Notes: generated by a model not told the origin, from the sequence alone. DNA of 64,000 nucleotides from Bacillus glycinifermentans (GCF_001042475.2 NZ_LECW02000014.1:1-64000), one strand, 5' to 3'; numbered from the stretch's first letter, positions 1 to 8,933 are shown. Program-made: numbers and translations.

Positions 1-489
1 ATGAACCGGTCCGGGATCAGTAAGGGAAACGCGGAGAATGTTCCACAAACCGGATGGCGTCACAGTACGAAAAGTGGGCAGAATCCGGCGGGCGGCTACA
101 TAAGCGCTTGTACAGCTTTTCAATTATTCGCCAATCGTATGAAAGGTGTCATGATTGAGTGTAAGGATTTCCGGACGATTATTGAAAAATACGATAGCCC
201 GGATACGCTCTTTTATGTTGATCCTCCGTATGTCGGCCGAGAACAGTTTTATGCCGGTGGGTTTACAGAGCAGGATCACCGGGATCTGGCGCGGCTGCTG
301 AACCAAGTAAAAGGAAAAGTGGTTCTCTCCTATTATGACGATCCTTTGATACTCGAGCTCTATCCGACTTGGGAAAGAGAAACTTTTTCAGCATATAAGC
401 AGGTTGTCGGTGGATCCGGAAAAGGGAACCGGGCCGAAGAAATGCTGTTGTTTAATTATAAAATCACTCAGCTTAGTCTATTTGATTAG
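1..489 (+). CDS. DNA adenine methylase, C-terminal part (cut by window edge)
   Basis: C-terminal part of a D12-class N6-adenine DNA methyltransferase of the Dam type. The catalytic DPPY motif is at residues 74-77 of the visible part, preceded by a typical FANRMKGVMIE-type strand. Family members are about 260-280 residues, so roughly the first 100 residues, with the SAM-binding FxGxG loop, lie left of the window, and the ATG at base 1 is probably an internal Met. It lies upstream of the phage late genes. Phage Dam enzymes commonly protect the genome from host restriction or mimic host methylation; that role is inferred here. Confidence 0.85.
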   Translation: MNRSGISKGNAENVPQTGWRHSTKSGQNPAGGYISACTAFQLFANRMKGVMIECKDFRTIIEKYDSPDTLFYVDPPYVGREQFYAGGFTEQDHRDLARLLNQVKGKVVLSYYDDPLILELYPTWERETFSAYKQVVGGSGKGNRAEEMLLFNYKITQLSLFD

Positions 490-522
490 GAGGCGCGGCG
501 GGCGCCGGGAAGGGGAAATGTT

Positions 523-657
523 ATGATGCAGGATTACAAGCCGTTTCTGCAGCAAGCTATCAATATTTTTGAGCGAAAATACGGGGCTAACGGCAGATTA
601 TACCTCATGTTCTGGCTGCAAGACAATTTGATGAAAACCGTTGGCGGACGGAAATAG
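523..657 (+). CDS. Small phage protein, 44 aa, unknown
   Basis: Short ORF beginning with two ATGs (523 and 526) behind an AAGGGGAAA ribosome site, in the gap after the methylase and on the same strand. The product is mixed charged and aromatic with no membrane segment or recognisable domain. It ends just before a strong two-tier hairpin terminator at 683-732. Position and ribosome site are the only evidence that it is translated. Confidence 0.5.
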   Translation: MMQDYKPFLQQAINIFERKYGANGRLYLMFWLQDNLMKTVGGRK

Positions 658-682
658 AATAATGTCCTAGATGGAAAGCCTG

Positions 683-732
683 CGGACACTGAACTTACAG
701 CTTTTGCGCTGTTTGTTTGGTGTCCGTTTTTT
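683..732 (+). terminator. Two-tier hairpin terminator
   Basis: Outer stem CGGACAC (683-689) with GTGTCCG (720-726), inner hairpin ACAGC (697-701) with GCTGT (708-712), then TTTTTT (727-732). The flanking words and the two-tier design recur at 38,084-38,151 in the accessory island. Confidence 0.7.
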
Positions 733-793
733 ATTTTCGCAACTTTTCAGTCACACCCCGCGATCACTAGGGTGTCAAAAGGAGGCTGAAAAC

Positions 794-922
794 ATGAAAA
801 AGACCAAAAAGAACACGCAAAAAAAGCCGGAGAAGCTCACTGAACGGGATTTAAGGAACCTGATGGATACAAACAGGCCTATCTATAAAAGAGCCAAAGG
901 CGGGGCATTTAGACAAAGATGA
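794..922 (+). CDS. Small basic phage protein, 42 aa
   Basis: Lys-rich N-terminus (MKKTKKNTQKKPEK) followed by an acidic/basic helix. The reading frame is open upstream to 671, but the AAAGGAGG at 778-785 places the start at ATG 794, and the upstream part would run through the terminator hairpin. No known domain. It lies 12 bp before a small membrane protein and belongs to the run of small genes before the late activator. Confidence 0.6.
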   Translation: MKKTKKNTQKKPEKLTERDLRNLMDTNRPIYKRAKGGAFRQR

Positions 923-934
923 GGGGGCGTATGA

Positions 935-1135
935 ATGAACAAGCAAGAAACAATCTGGTGTATTAATTTAACGATTTCCTTGGTGGCATTTTGGTTTTTG
1001 GTATTTGTATTAAAGATTAACGTCAGAACCATTCATGAAGTGGTGTGGATCTATTTCCTTATTACATTTGTACCGATCATATCAAAAGCGATTTACCGAA
1101 AGCTCTTTAGCCAAAATAGAAAGGGTGGGAATTGA
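935..1135 (+). CDS. Small membrane protein, 66 aa
   Basis: Two hydrophobic segments (about residues 8-27 and 36-53) with a basic C-terminal tail, so probably two membrane passes. Start ATG 935 follows a GAGGGGG site; the ATG at 931 is in another frame and stops after 11 codons. It overlaps the upstream edge of the next gene. Function not recognised. Confidence 0.6.
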   Translation: MNKQETIWCINLTISLVAFWFLVFVLKINVRTIHEVVWIYFLITFVPIISKAIYRKLFSQNRKGGN

Positions 1136-1137
1136 TC

Positions 1138-1593
1138 ATGTATAAAAAAGAGATTGAAAAACTGATCAGTAGTTATCACTGGATGGCAAAAGAGGTTCAG
1201 AGATTGCAAAGAGTGCTTTACGGTTCTGACATCCCTATGCGAAGCTGGGGTGTCGCTCAATATGGGTTAGAAGCTGCCATGCCAAAGGGAAGCCCCGGCA
1301 AGAGTCAGGCCGAGCTGAGGGATATGGACATAAGAGAGGAACGTCTATACAAGCGTCTAGAATACTTCGAAGAACGTGTATACGCGATTGAGGCGGCAGC
1401 AAGAACGATCGAAGGGGAGCAGCATAAAGTGATTTATGATTGCATGATGGAAGGGATGAGCTATCGAGCCATTGGCCTTCATCTTGGCATATCGCGGGAA
1501 ACCGTAAGACGAATGAAAGACGAAATCATCAACCAGTTGTGCCAAAATTGCCGAATTGTGCAGTTGTTGAATCCGAAAAAATCCGTCGTGTAA
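1138..1593 (+). CDS. Late-gene regulator-like HTH protein (ArpU/sigma-region-4 type)
   Basis: 151-residue protein with a helical N-terminus and a C-terminal helix-turn-helix of sigma-70 region 4 type (about residues 109-133, SYRAIGLHLGISRETVRRM). Proteins of this size and layout sit just upstream of terminase genes in many Firmicutes phages (ArpU/RinA-like groups) and activate late transcription; that role is inferred from position. ATG 1138 is preferred over TTG 1132 because the AGGGTGGG site (1121-1129) is correctly spaced only for the ATG. A terminator at 1655 follows, then the structured non-coding region. Confidence 0.7.
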   Translation: MYKKEIEKLISSYHWMAKEVQRLQRVLYGSDIPMRSWGVAQYGLEAAMPKGSPGKSQAELRDMDIREERLYKRLEYFEERVYAIEAAARTIEGEQHKVIYDCMMEGMSYRAIGLHLGISRETVRRMKDEIINQLCQNCRIVQLLNPKKSVV

Positions 1594-1654
1594 AATGGAA
1601 GGCAGGACGGGGAGGTAGGTTCCCCCGGTTTACCGCGTCACAAAATTAAGAGAG

Positions 1655-1693
1655 AAAGAGCGGCACTGCGAATGCGCGGGGTCGCTCTTTTTT
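1655..1693 (+). terminator. Intrinsic terminator before the structured RNA region
   Basis: Stem AAAGAGCG (1655-1662) with CGCTCTTT (1683-1690), followed by more T. It ends the small-gene unit. The first base pair of the tRNA-like domain of the next feature begins in its T tract. Confidence 0.75.
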
Positions 1694-2195
1694 ATGCGGT
1701 GGCGGAATAGGTAGACGCTTAGGCATAAGATCGGATACGACTCGGCGAGGTTTTAAAACCCATGGGAACCGTTAAAGGGGAAGTCAGGTAAGCTGCTGCC
1801 CGTTGTGGTGAAATGCCGATCATGCAAGGTGCAAATCCTTGCCCGCATACAAGACTATCTACCATGTGTAGAAAAGTTTCCTTGAAGCGTGTGAAGCGTT
1901 TCATGCAGGGGTGGCGGCACATGGCTAGGGTGTCGCGAGCGGATATGAGTGTAGGTCGGGTCAAGATCCGCAATTCGCTATGAATTCGCTATTATGAGCT
2001 CATCTGCCATGTGCAGAAGGAGAATCCCGAAGTACGTACGGCGTCATCGGGTTTTAGGGTTCGGGGTTAGCCCGGACGGACATATTGCCGATAAGGCCTT
2101 TGCTACTAACTACTTTGTAGGGTGAACCCGTCACAGCTTTATCACGGGCGGCAATAGTTATGGGAAAGCGACCTGCATTGTGCAAGTCGCTTTTT
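1693..2195 (+). ncRNA. Candidate large structured phage RNA with tRNA-Leu-like 5' domain
   Basis: About 500 nt between two terminators with no plausible reading frame. A 7-bp acceptor-like stem pairs TATGCGG (1693-1699) with CCGCATA (1843-1849). Bases 1700-1718 match a tRNA-Leu D arm (TGGCGGAATAGGTAGACGC). A T-like arm CAAGG-TGCAAAT-CCTTG lies at 1825-1841. In place of an anticodon arm is a long stem GCAT/GATCGG (1723-1734) with CCGATC/ATGC (1816-1825), capped by about 80 nt. Further stems: TCTAC/GTAGA (1858-1872), GCGGCAC/GTGTCGC (1914-1936), GCGGAT/ATCCGC (1939-1971), TCTGC/GCAGA (2003-2017), CGGG/CCCG (2062-2074), and TATTGCCG/CGGCAATA (2083-2156) enclosing two hairpins. It ends in its own terminator. 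It is not a normal tRNA: too long, extra base at the T stem, no CCA. By setting it resembles the GOLLD/ROOL kind of phage RNA, but I cannot assign it to a family. Confidence 0.65.
2165..2195 (+). terminator. Terminator of the structured RNA
   Basis: Stem AAAGCGAC (2165-2172) with GTCGCTTT (2186-2193), extended by an inner TGCA/TGCA pairing, followed by T residues. Confidence 0.8.
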
Positions 2196-2282
2196 ATGTT
2201 TGTTGTGATATGCGTCTGGAAGAGGGCGGGCAAGTTCCTGCCAGTACGGGCGCAGCTCAGAGCAAATAAAGGAGAAAAGGAC

Positions 2283-2843
2283 ATGGATGAACTGTTACCA
2301 AGCTATAAAAAAGCATTGAGAGAGACATGGGAAATATATAAGCAGCTTGGCGATCAGCGGGAAAATGATAAAAAGATTGTTCACGAAATGATTTCTGATC
2401 TTGAATACTCAATCGCATGGATGGAAAACCGGAGAATGCCGGGATTGCGAAGGCCAGCATCCAGAAAGTCAAGAGTGATTTTTAAAGACCCTGATTTAAT
2501 GGCGAGAATCTACACAATCGATCATGCTGCCGTCCCTAATGCAAGCGGCAGGGTGACAGGCGAAGAAATAGCCATGATCAATGAATGCCTATCTATTCTT
2601 ACGGATAGGCAAAGGGAAATGTTCGTCATGCATGAAGGTGAGGGCTTTTCATACGAAAGAATTGCCGAATTACTCGGCGTTACGAAAGCAACTGTCCAAA
2701 CAACTATCACAAGATCAAGAGCGAAAATACAAAAATACGTCAATTCGAATTTAGTGGGAGGTTTCAGAAATGGGACAGGTTACAAGAGTGTATCCGGGGC
2801 CTACAAACGGACTTATCAACTGGATGGAGAAAAACTTTCATGA
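2283..2843 (+). CDS. Xpf-like positive control factor (sigma-70 region 4 domain)
   Basis: 186-residue protein like the PBSX positive control factor Xpf: helical N-terminus and a region-4-type helix-turn-helix at about residues 122-152 (SYERIAELLGVTKATVQTTI). Xpf-type proteins direct RNA polymerase to phage late promoters; here it sits directly before the terminase genes, as in PBSX and skin. Start ATG 2283 follows AAAGGAGAAAAG. The last 25 residues overlap by 74 bp the ribosome site and start of the next gene, which suggests a lost stop codon or genuine out-of-frame overlap. Confidence 0.8.
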   Translation: MDELLPSYKKALRETWEIYKQLGDQRENDKKIVHEMISDLEYSIAWMENRRMPGLRRPASRKSRVIFKDPDLMARIYTIDHAAVPNASGRVTGEEIAMINECLSILTDRQREMFVMHEGEGFSYERIAELLGVTKATVQTTITRSRAKIQKYVNSNLVGGFRNGTGYKSVSGAYKRTYQLDGEKLS

Positions 2844-3000
2844 GATCGATGGATATGTTGTCACTTTCAAAATGAAAGACGGTACGACGACGACCGTTTA
2901 CGACGCTCACAACCATATTGAGGCTGCAGGTCTTGCAGACATTGGACGAAATACAATTCATCAGCTTGTCGAGGATGACGAGTTCGTATCGAAAGAATAA
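2770..3000 (+). CDS. Small phage protein, 76 aa, unknown
   Basis: Acidic globular-looking protein with short beta-rich stretches (YVVTFKMKDGTTTTVYDA) and a helical C-terminus. Start ATG 2770 has a GGGAGG site at about 2755-2761 inside the upstream Xpf-like gene, so 74 bp are read in two frames. No family recognised. Its place between activator and terminase suggests a late or packaging accessory protein, without direct support. Confidence 0.6.
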   Translation: MGQVTRVYPGPTNGLINWMEKNFHEIDGYVVTFKMKDGTTTTVYDAHNHIEAAGLADIGRNTIHQLVEDDEFVSKE

Positions 3001-3044
3001 TTCCAAAACAACACAAATCAGAAGGGGGCGGCGGGTGAATGTAG

Positions 3045-3740
3045 ATGGCAGAAAAGCACATTCAAGCACAAAAAGATTACGTCAAAGGAATGAAATACAA
3101 AGACCTTGCCGAAAAATACGGGGTGTCAGTGAACACCATCAAGTCATGGAAGCAGCGGCACGGCTGGACGAGGAAAAAAGGTGCACCCTCTGAAAAAAGT
3201 GTGCACACAAAAAAACGGGGTGCACCTCCCGGCAATATAAATGCACTCGGGAACAACGGCGGCGCACCAAAGGGAAACCAAAACGCCAAAACACACGGCT
3301 TTTTCTCCAAGTTTCTCCCGGAGGAAACGCTTGAGATCATGGAAGAGATTCAGGAGCGTTCGCCTGCTGATATGATATGGGATCAAATTCAAATACAATA
3401 CGCGGCCATTATCTGGGCGCAGCGTATCATGTTTGTTGCTCATGGAGAAGATCACGTGAAAGAGGTTAAGAGCGAAGGCCTTGACTTTGCGGACTACGAG
3501 GTGCAATTCGCTTGGGACCGTCACGCAACCTTCCTGAACGCGCAATCAAGGGCGATGGGCGAGCTTAGGAGCTTGATAAAGCAATTCGACGCATTAGCCC
3601 ATGAAGAGGACGAGAGACGGCTTAAACTTGATCAAATGCGTTTGAACATCGATAAGACAAAAGCCGAAATCGAGCGACTGAACGACGATGAAAACGATTC
3701 AACATTTGAAATTATCATCAAGGATAAAGGTGAGCGATGA
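3045..3740 (+). CDS. Terminase small subunit (PBSX XtmA/YqaS type)
   Basis: 231-residue DNA-packaging protein that would recognise the pac site. An N-terminal helix-turn-helix (residues 17-41, [19 protein letters not shown]) is followed by a Gly/Pro/Asn-rich linker typical of XtmA/YqaS ([20 protein letters not shown]), then a helical oligomerisation region and an acidic C-terminus. It overlaps the large-subunit gene by 4 bp, so the two are translationally coupled. Length is close to the family norm of about 250. Confidence 0.88.
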   Translation: MAEKHIQAQKDYVKGMKYKDLAEKYGVSVNTIKSWKQRHGWTRKKGAPSEKSVHTKKRGAPPGNINALGNNGGAPKGNQNAKTHGFFSKFLPEETLEIMEEIQERSPADMIWDQIQIQYAAIIWAQRIMFVAHGEDHVKEVKSEGLDFADYEVQFAWDRHATFLNAQSRAMGELRSLIKQFDALAHEEDERRLKLDQMRLNIDKTKAEIERLNDDENDSTFEIIIKDKGER

Positions 3741-5014
3741 TGGAAAAAGAAGTGAACCCCCGTTTCAGGGACTTTCTTTTTGATTGGTCACAGAAGTTTT
3801 ATTTTCTCGTCGGCGGTTACGGATCATCCAAGAGCTATCATGTAGCCCTCAAGCTGATTTTGAAACTACTGCAGGAAAAGCGGACAGCCTTAGTCGTCCG
3901 AGAAGTCTACGACACACATAGGGACTCGACTTTTTCCCTGCTTGAAGAGATCATCACAGACTTGGGGCTTGACCATAAAATCCGGTGTGTCAGCTCACCA
4001 ATGCAAATACGATTCCCAAACGGCAGCAAGATCATTTTTAAAGGGATGGACAAGCCGGCAAAACTAAAATCGATCAATAATGTATCAATTGTATGGGTTG
4101 AAGAGTGCTCAGAAGTCAAATATGACGGGTTTAAAGAGCTGCTGGGGCGCTTGCGGCATCCGACTTTAAAATTACACATGATTCTGTCCACGAACCCTGT
4201 CAGCAAAGGGAACTGGTCGTATAAGCACTTTTTTAAGGATGAAGCCAATCAGTTTTTTGTCCTTGACGACGACGAGCTTTACAAAAAGAAAACGATCATA
4301 AAAAACAACACCTATTATCATCACTCAACGGCTGATGATAATTTATTTTTGCCTGAAAGCTACATCGAGCAGCTGGAAGACCTGAAAAGCCATGATCCAG
4401 ACCTTTACCGCATTGCCCGGAAAGGTCGTTTTGGCGTTAACGGAAAGCTTGTCCTGCCGCAGTTCGAAGTGATGGAGCATGAAGAGGTCATGAAAGCGAT
4501 CAGGGCTATCGACAGGCCGATTTTAAAGAATGGCATGGACTTCGGTTTCGTTAATTCATATAACGCCTTGGTTCGTATGGCGATTGACCATAAAGAAAAG
4601 ATTTTGTACATCTACTGGCAGTATTACAAAAACGACACGACCGACGACAAAACGGCGGAAGACTTGAAAGACCTTAAACGCGTTTTGATCAAGGCGGACA
4701 GTGCGGAGCCTAAAACAATTCGATTCTTCCGGCAACAGGGCTTTCTCATGAAGGCCGCAAAGAAATTTCAAGGCTCGCGGTTGCAATACACCAAGAAAGT
4801 AAAGCGATTCAAGAAAATTATTTGCTCCGATCAATGCCCCGATGTCATTAGAGAACTGAAAGACCTCACTTTCGCAGTCGACAAAGACGGTAACATCATC
4901 GAGGATGAATTCAACATCGATCCTCATACATTCTCGGCTATTTGGTACGGCTTGGATGATTACGAGGTATCAAACCTTAAAGGGCATGGGGTAACAAGGA
5001 GGTTTAGAGATTGA
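3737..5014 (+). CDS. Terminase large subunit (PBSX XtmB family)
   Basis: 425-residue packaging ATPase-nuclease. The ATPase shows a Walker-A-like GGYGSSKS at residues 26-33 and a Walker B with catalytic Glu (SIVWVEE, about 117-123). The nuclease half begins near NGMDFGF and carries an ADSAEP acidic motif typical of the RNase H-like fold. It docks on the portal to translocate DNA and cut it at a full head. It overlaps both neighbours by 4 bp (ATGA, then TTGA), so terminase and portal are translated as a coupled block. Confidence 0.93.
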   Translation: MMEKEVNPRFRDFLFDWSQKFYFLVGGYGSSKSYHVALKLILKLLQEKRTALVVREVYDTHRDSTFSLLEEIITDLGLDHKIRCVSSPMQIRFPNGSKIIFKGMDKPAKLKSINNVSIVWVEECSEVKYDGFKELLGRLRHPTLKLHMILSTNPVSKGNWSYKHFFKDEANQFFVLDDDELYKKKTIIKNNTYYHHSTADDNLFLPESYIEQLEDLKSHDPDLYRIARKGRFGVNGKLVLPQFEVMEHEEVMKAIRAIDRPILKNGMDFGFVNSYNALVRMAIDHKEKILYIYWQYYKNDTTDDKTAEDLKDLKRVLIKADSAEPKTIRFFRQQGFLMKAAKKFQGSRLQYTKKVKRFKKIICSDQCPDVIRELKDLTFAVDKDGNIIEDEFNIDPHTFSAIWYGLDDYEVSNLKGHGVTRRFRD

Positions 5015-6405
5015 TAAAATTCTTAGATCAAATCAGAAAAAGTGGCATATCAGGGGATTTAATTTCCCAGATTATCGAAGCGCATAAACCGGATCATGAC
5101 CGGATGAAAAATTTATACGATCGATATAAGGCGGAACCTAGTGGCGTGCCGATTCTTCAGCGGAAAGCGATCGACTATGAAGACTTTGAAACAGGCCGTA
5201 TTAAGCGGATTGACCATAAAGTAAACAACAAACTGAATAACTCTTTTGATTCCGATATTGTCGATACCAAGGTCGGCTATCTATTCGGCCATCCAATCGC
5301 ATATGAGGTTGATGATAAAAAGGATTCTTTAAAGCAGCTGATCGAGGACTTTAATTTGAGAAACCACATCCCCGACGAGGACAGCGAATGGGGAAAGATG
5401 GCATCTATTTGTGGTTACGGCGCCCGTCTTGCTTACGTGGATAAGGAAGGGGAAGAAAGGATCAAAAATATCGATCCATGGGAAGTGGTTTTTCTCACTG
5501 ACGGAAATATTCATGAACCAGAATACGCATTGCGCTATTACGAGACATACAACGGACAGCAAAAAGCCGAATTTTACGATTCCACAACGATTCACTATTA
5601 CAGCACGAAGGACAGTGCAGTGTTTGAAGAAGACCGCACACAACCCCACATGTTTAAGAGCTGCCCGTTGTTCGGATTAGCCAACAATAAGGAGTTAAAA
5701 GGCGATGCCGAGAAGGTATTGTCTCTTATTGATGCCTATGACCGCACGCTATCCGACGCCAGCAACGAGATTGAGCAGTATCGTTTAGCATATCTCGTTC
5801 TGAAAGGTTTAGGCGTAGACGACGAAACGATGGAAAAGCTGAAAGAAACCGGGATTCTACAGCTGTTGGAAGAGAGTGACGATGTCAGCTATCTCACGAA
5901 GGACATCAACGACGCTATTATCGAAAACCATTTAAACCGGCTGGAAGAAAATATCCTTCGTTTTGCTAAGTCCGTCAATTTTACAGACGAATCATTCGGC
6001 GGCAATGTCTCGGGCGTCGCTATGAAGTACAAACTTATGGCGCTTGAAAATAAGTGCATAACGATGGAAAGAAAGATGACAGCAGCCCTTCGGTATCAGT
6101 TCAAAATCCTTTTTTCTGCATGGGGAACAAAGGGCAAGGCCAGCGAAGACGACTATCTAAAAGTGTGGTTCGGTTTCAAGCGTAACCTCCCAGTGAACAT
6201 CCTTGAAGAAGCTCAAATTGCATCGAGCTTGAAAGGCTTTGTCAGCGAAGAAACACGTCTTTCTTTACTGTCATTTGTTGATGATGTTCAATATGAGCTC
6301 GAGAAAATGAAAGAAGAGGAAGAGGAATACAGAAACAGCATGCCGCCGTTGACTGACATTGACACAGATCAGGACGATGGCGGTGACGAAGATGAACCAG
6401 AATGA
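5011..6405 (+). CDS. Portal protein (SPP1 gp6-like)
   Basis: 464-residue portal protein forming the ring through which DNA enters and leaves the head. It has the SPP1-type portal pattern, including a [10 protein letters not shown] segment near residue 88 and a long helical C-terminal half, ending in a very acidic tail ([17 protein letters not shown]). Start TTG 5011 follows AAGGAGG at about 4997-5003. The next gene starts 14 bp before its end. Confidence 0.92.
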   Translation: MIKFLDQIRKSGISGDLISQIIEAHKPDHDRMKNLYDRYKAEPSGVPILQRKAIDYEDFETGRIKRIDHKVNNKLNNSFDSDIVDTKVGYLFGHPIAYEVDDKKDSLKQLIEDFNLRNHIPDEDSEWGKMASICGYGARLAYVDKEGEERIKNIDPWEVVFLTDGNIHEPEYALRYYETYNGQQKAEFYDSTTIHYYSTKDSAVFEEDRTQPHMFKSCPLFGLANNKELKGDAEKVLSLIDAYDRTLSDASNEIEQYRLAYLVLKGLGVDDETMEKLKETGILQLLEESDDVSYLTKDINDAIIENHLNRLEENILRFAKSVNFTDESFGGNVSGVAMKYKLMALENKCITMERKMTAALRYQFKILFSAWGTKGKASEDDYLKVWFGFKRNLPVNILEEAQIASSLKGFVSEETRLSLLSFVDDVQYELEKMKEEEEEYRNSMPPLTDIDTDQDDGGDEDEPE

Positions 6406-7315
6406 TATTGACAAGTACCTTGATGACATGATCACCGAGGACGCGAAAAAGATTGATGTCGTTTTCGCTGAGCGCCTTAAAGAAATCAATCAGCAGATTG
6501 CCCTTTTATATGCGAAATACAGCACTAACGGGCAATTGACTATGGCTGATTTAAATAAATACAACCGGCTCAAAAAAGAAATGGAGCGTATGACAGAGGA
6601 ATCATCAAAGGCATTCAAAACAATCCTGACGATTGTCGAAGCGTTAGCCGCAAAACAATTCCTTGAGAACTATATGCGCTCTGCCTATCTCTATGAGATG
6701 GAAGCCGCAGTTAACCTGGGCTTCAGTATACCGACAACCGAGGTGATCCGGCAGGCAATTCTTAACCCGATAGCAGAATTGACGCTCTCGGCAATTTACA
6801 AGCGGCATCGAGATGATTACGTCCGTCAAATACAAATATCTATTGCACAAGGCATACAGGCGGGCGAGGATTATTCGAAGATAGCGAAACGCATTGAGAA
6901 AAACACCGAATTTGCTCGTAGAAAGGCTCGTGACGTGGCGAGAACGGAGGTTCATAGGGTGCAAGTCTTGGGAAGGCTCAAAAGCGCTGAGAAGGCCTCA
7001 AAAAAGAGCAAACTCGAAAAAATGTGGAATGCCACACTTGACCTGAAGACAAGAGCCGGGCACAGGAAACTCGACGGGAAGACGGTTAAACCTACCGGAT
7101 TATTCAAATCAATTTACGGCGGTGTCGGGCCGGCACCCGGACATATGCACAACCCCAAGGATGATATAAATTGCCGTTGCACAATCGCGTTTAAAGTAAA
7201 TGGCGTTTTGCCAGATACGAGAAGAGCAAGAAAAGACGGTGCAGGGTCAGGCGAGACTATCCCATATCAAACGTATGAAGAGTGGTACAAATCCATTGAG
7301 GAAAAGAGTAAATAA
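6392..7315 (+). CDS. Head morphogenesis (MuF/SPP1 gp7-like) protein
   Basis: 307-residue minor head protein of the SPP1 gp7/Mu gpF group, which binds the portal and is carried in the head. Diagnostic features are ARTEVHR at residues 183-189 and the C-terminal INCRC at 259-263 within a MHNPKDDINCRC segment. ATG 6392 with GGTGA just upstream is the better start; the open frame to 6359 runs inside the portal gene. No toxin domain is fused at the C-terminus, unlike some MuF proteins. Confidence 0.9.
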   Translation: MNQNDIDKYLDDMITEDAKKIDVVFAERLKEINQQIALLYAKYSTNGQLTMADLNKYNRLKKEMERMTEESSKAFKTILTIVEALAAKQFLENYMRSAYLYEMEAAVNLGFSIPTTEVIRQAILNPIAELTLSAIYKRHRDDYVRQIQISIAQGIQAGEDYSKIAKRIEKNTEFARRKARDVARTEVHRVQVLGRLKSAEKASKKSKLEKMWNATLDLKTRAGHRKLDGKTVKPTGLFKSIYGGVGPAPGHMHNPKDDINCRCTIAFKVNGVLPDTRRARKDGAGSGETIPYQTYEEWYKSIEEKSK

Positions 7316-7412
7316 CATCATATCACCGTCCTGAGCATGACGGCATAAAAGGCTTATTTTTTTATGCACTCATAACAGGCGCGCACTGTAGAGGGCAAAG
7401 GAGGAAATCAAA

Positions 7413-7994
7413 GTGAATTTAGAAGAAGTCAAACACTTTCTCAATGACAATAAAGAAAATGCAGACGTAAAAGCTTATCTGGAAGAACTTTCGGCCGTGT
7501 CAGCCGACAAGGTGAAAGGTTTTCTGGAAACCGACGAGGGGCAAAAGTTGATCCGGCCTAAATTGGATCAGCACTTCACAAAAAGCCTTGAAACATGGAA
7601 AGCAAATAATCTCGATGAACTTGTAAATGCCAAAGTAAAAGAGCTGTACCCGGAAGAAACCGAGGAACAAAAGCGCATTCGGAAGCTTGAGCAAGAGCTC
7701 GAGAAGCAGCAGAAAGAAGCTAAGCGCGAAAAGCTCATGAATACGGCGATTTCTTACGCATCTGAAAAGGGCCTGCCAACTGATATTGTTGCTTACTTCC
7801 TTGGGGATGACGAAGAAACGACGAAGAGCAACCTTAGCACTCTTGAAGAAAAATACCATGCTGCTGTTCAACAAGCAGTCGAAAACAAATTCAAAGAGAA
7901 CGGCCGGACCGTGGAGCCGGGCGGCGGTGGTTCTGGTCAAGGTGGAAATTTAGATATTGGTTCGCTTGCTGCTGAAGCAAGTATCAGAAAATAA
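7413..7994 (+). CDS. Capsid scaffolding protein (DUF4355-like)
   Basis: 193-residue acidic, coiled-coil protein (strong heptads around residues 85-120, EEQKRIRKLEQELEKQQKEAK) with a Gly-rich patch near the C-terminus, typical of phage scaffolds. It precedes the capsid gene by 15 bp, the usual order. Start GTG 7413 follows AAAGGAGG. The 97-bp gap before it holds a GCATAAAA/TTTTATGC stem-loop (7343-7367). Confidence 0.87.
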   Translation: MNLEEVKHFLNDNKENADVKAYLEELSAVSADKVKGFLETDEGQKLIRPKLDQHFTKSLETWKANNLDELVNAKVKELYPEETEEQKRIRKLEQELEKQQKEAKREKLMNTAISYASEKGLPTDIVAYFLGDDEETTKSNLSTLEEKYHAAVQQAVENKFKENGRTVEPGGGGSGQGGNLDIGSLAAEASIRK

Positions 7995-8009
7995 GGGGGA
8001 TAACAGAAT

Positions 8010-8930
8010 ATGAGTTTTGATCCAAATAACGTATTAATGCAGGATGCAGTCAAAGGGAAAGTACCATCTGATCAAGGAACATTAGTTTTAAAAGACTTTA
8101 TGACACAATCAGCAGTCACAAAACTAGCAAAATATGAGGAAATGACTAAAACCGAGAAGACATTCACTTACCTTGCGTCTGGTCCCGGAGCTTACTGGGT
8201 TGATGAAGGTGAAAGAATCAAGACATCCAAAGCTACATGGTTAGAAGCTAAAATGACCTCTAAAAAGCTTGGGGTCATTGTCCCAGTCACAAAAGAGTTT
8301 TTGAATTACACCGTTAAAGACTTTTTTACTAAAATGCGGCCAGCAATCGCGGAAGCATTCGCTATTAAATTCGACCAAGCGGCACTTTTTGGCATTGAAT
8401 CGCCTTTCGGAAAAGGTACTTCTGTATTCGAAAAAGCACAAGCAGCAGGAAACACCGTTGTTTTGAATTCTTTAGGCAACCTTTACGATGAGTTAAACGC
8501 AGTCATGGCACTCACTGAGGACAATGACAAAGACGTGAATGGCTTTACCACTACGCGTCGATTTAAACAAAAATTGCGCGGTGCGAAGGACGGCAACGGG
8601 CAGCCCATTTTTAATGATCCAAGAGGTGGAGCGACATCAGAGGCATTAGGTTTGCCGATTGGCTATGTCGATTCTAAGTCTTGGGATTATACAAAAGCAC
8701 ATCTACTGGCTGCCGATTGGGATTTTACCCGTTACGGAATTCCTCAAGGTATGGAATACCATATTTCGCAAGATGCAACTTTAACAACGGCTGTCGATGA
8801 AGACGGTAATCCTATTAACTTGTTTGAACGTGACATGTTTGCTCTCCGTGTGACTCAGCAAGTCGGATTTATGACACTCTCTGACGAAGCGTTTGCAGCT
8901 CTTACTCCGGAAACAGAAGCGGGGGCGTAA
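8010..8930 (+). CDS. Major capsid protein (HK97 fold)
   Basis: 306-residue capsid protein. The N-terminal arm, the KLGVIVPVTKEFLNYT strand, the LYDELNAVMALTEDNDK spine-helix region and the C-terminal RVTQQVGFMTLSDEAFAALTP segment match HK97-fold capsids of SPP1-like and staphylococcal siphoviruses. It assembles on the scaffold encoded just upstream. No protease gene is nearby, so maturation probably proceeds without a dedicated prohead protease, as in SPP1. Confidence 0.92.
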   Translation: MSFDPNNVLMQDAVKGKVPSDQGTLVLKDFMTQSAVTKLAKYEEMTKTEKTFTYLASGPGAYWVDEGERIKTSKATWLEAKMTSKKLGVIVPVTKEFLNYTVKDFFTKMRPAIAEAFAIKFDQAALFGIESPFGKGTSVFEKAQAAGNTVVLNSLGNLYDELNAVMALTEDNDKDVNGFTTTRRFKQKLRGAKDGNGQPIFNDPRGGATSEALGLPIGYVDSKSWDYTKAHLLAADWDFTRYGIPQGMEYHISQDATLTTAVDEDGNPINLFERDMFALRVTQQVGFMTLSDEAFAALTPETEAGA

Positions 8931-8933
8931 TAG

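Noticed and set aside
671-793. Longer 83-aa reading of the 42-aa gene from ATG 671
   Set aside because: It runs through a strong terminator hairpin; the ribosome site supports ATG 794.
1693-1870. A true tRNA-Leu gene or a group I intron in tRNA-Leu
   Set aside because: The D arm and acceptor fit tRNA-Leu, and AAGACTA at 1851-1857 recalls a group I core motif, but no anticodon loop, no matching P7 partner downstream and no split exons could be found; the insert is also too short for an intron core.
2054-2284. Minus-strand and other open frames across the structured RNA region
   Set aside because: No ribosome sites, odd composition, and they cross the helices and terminator of the RNA.
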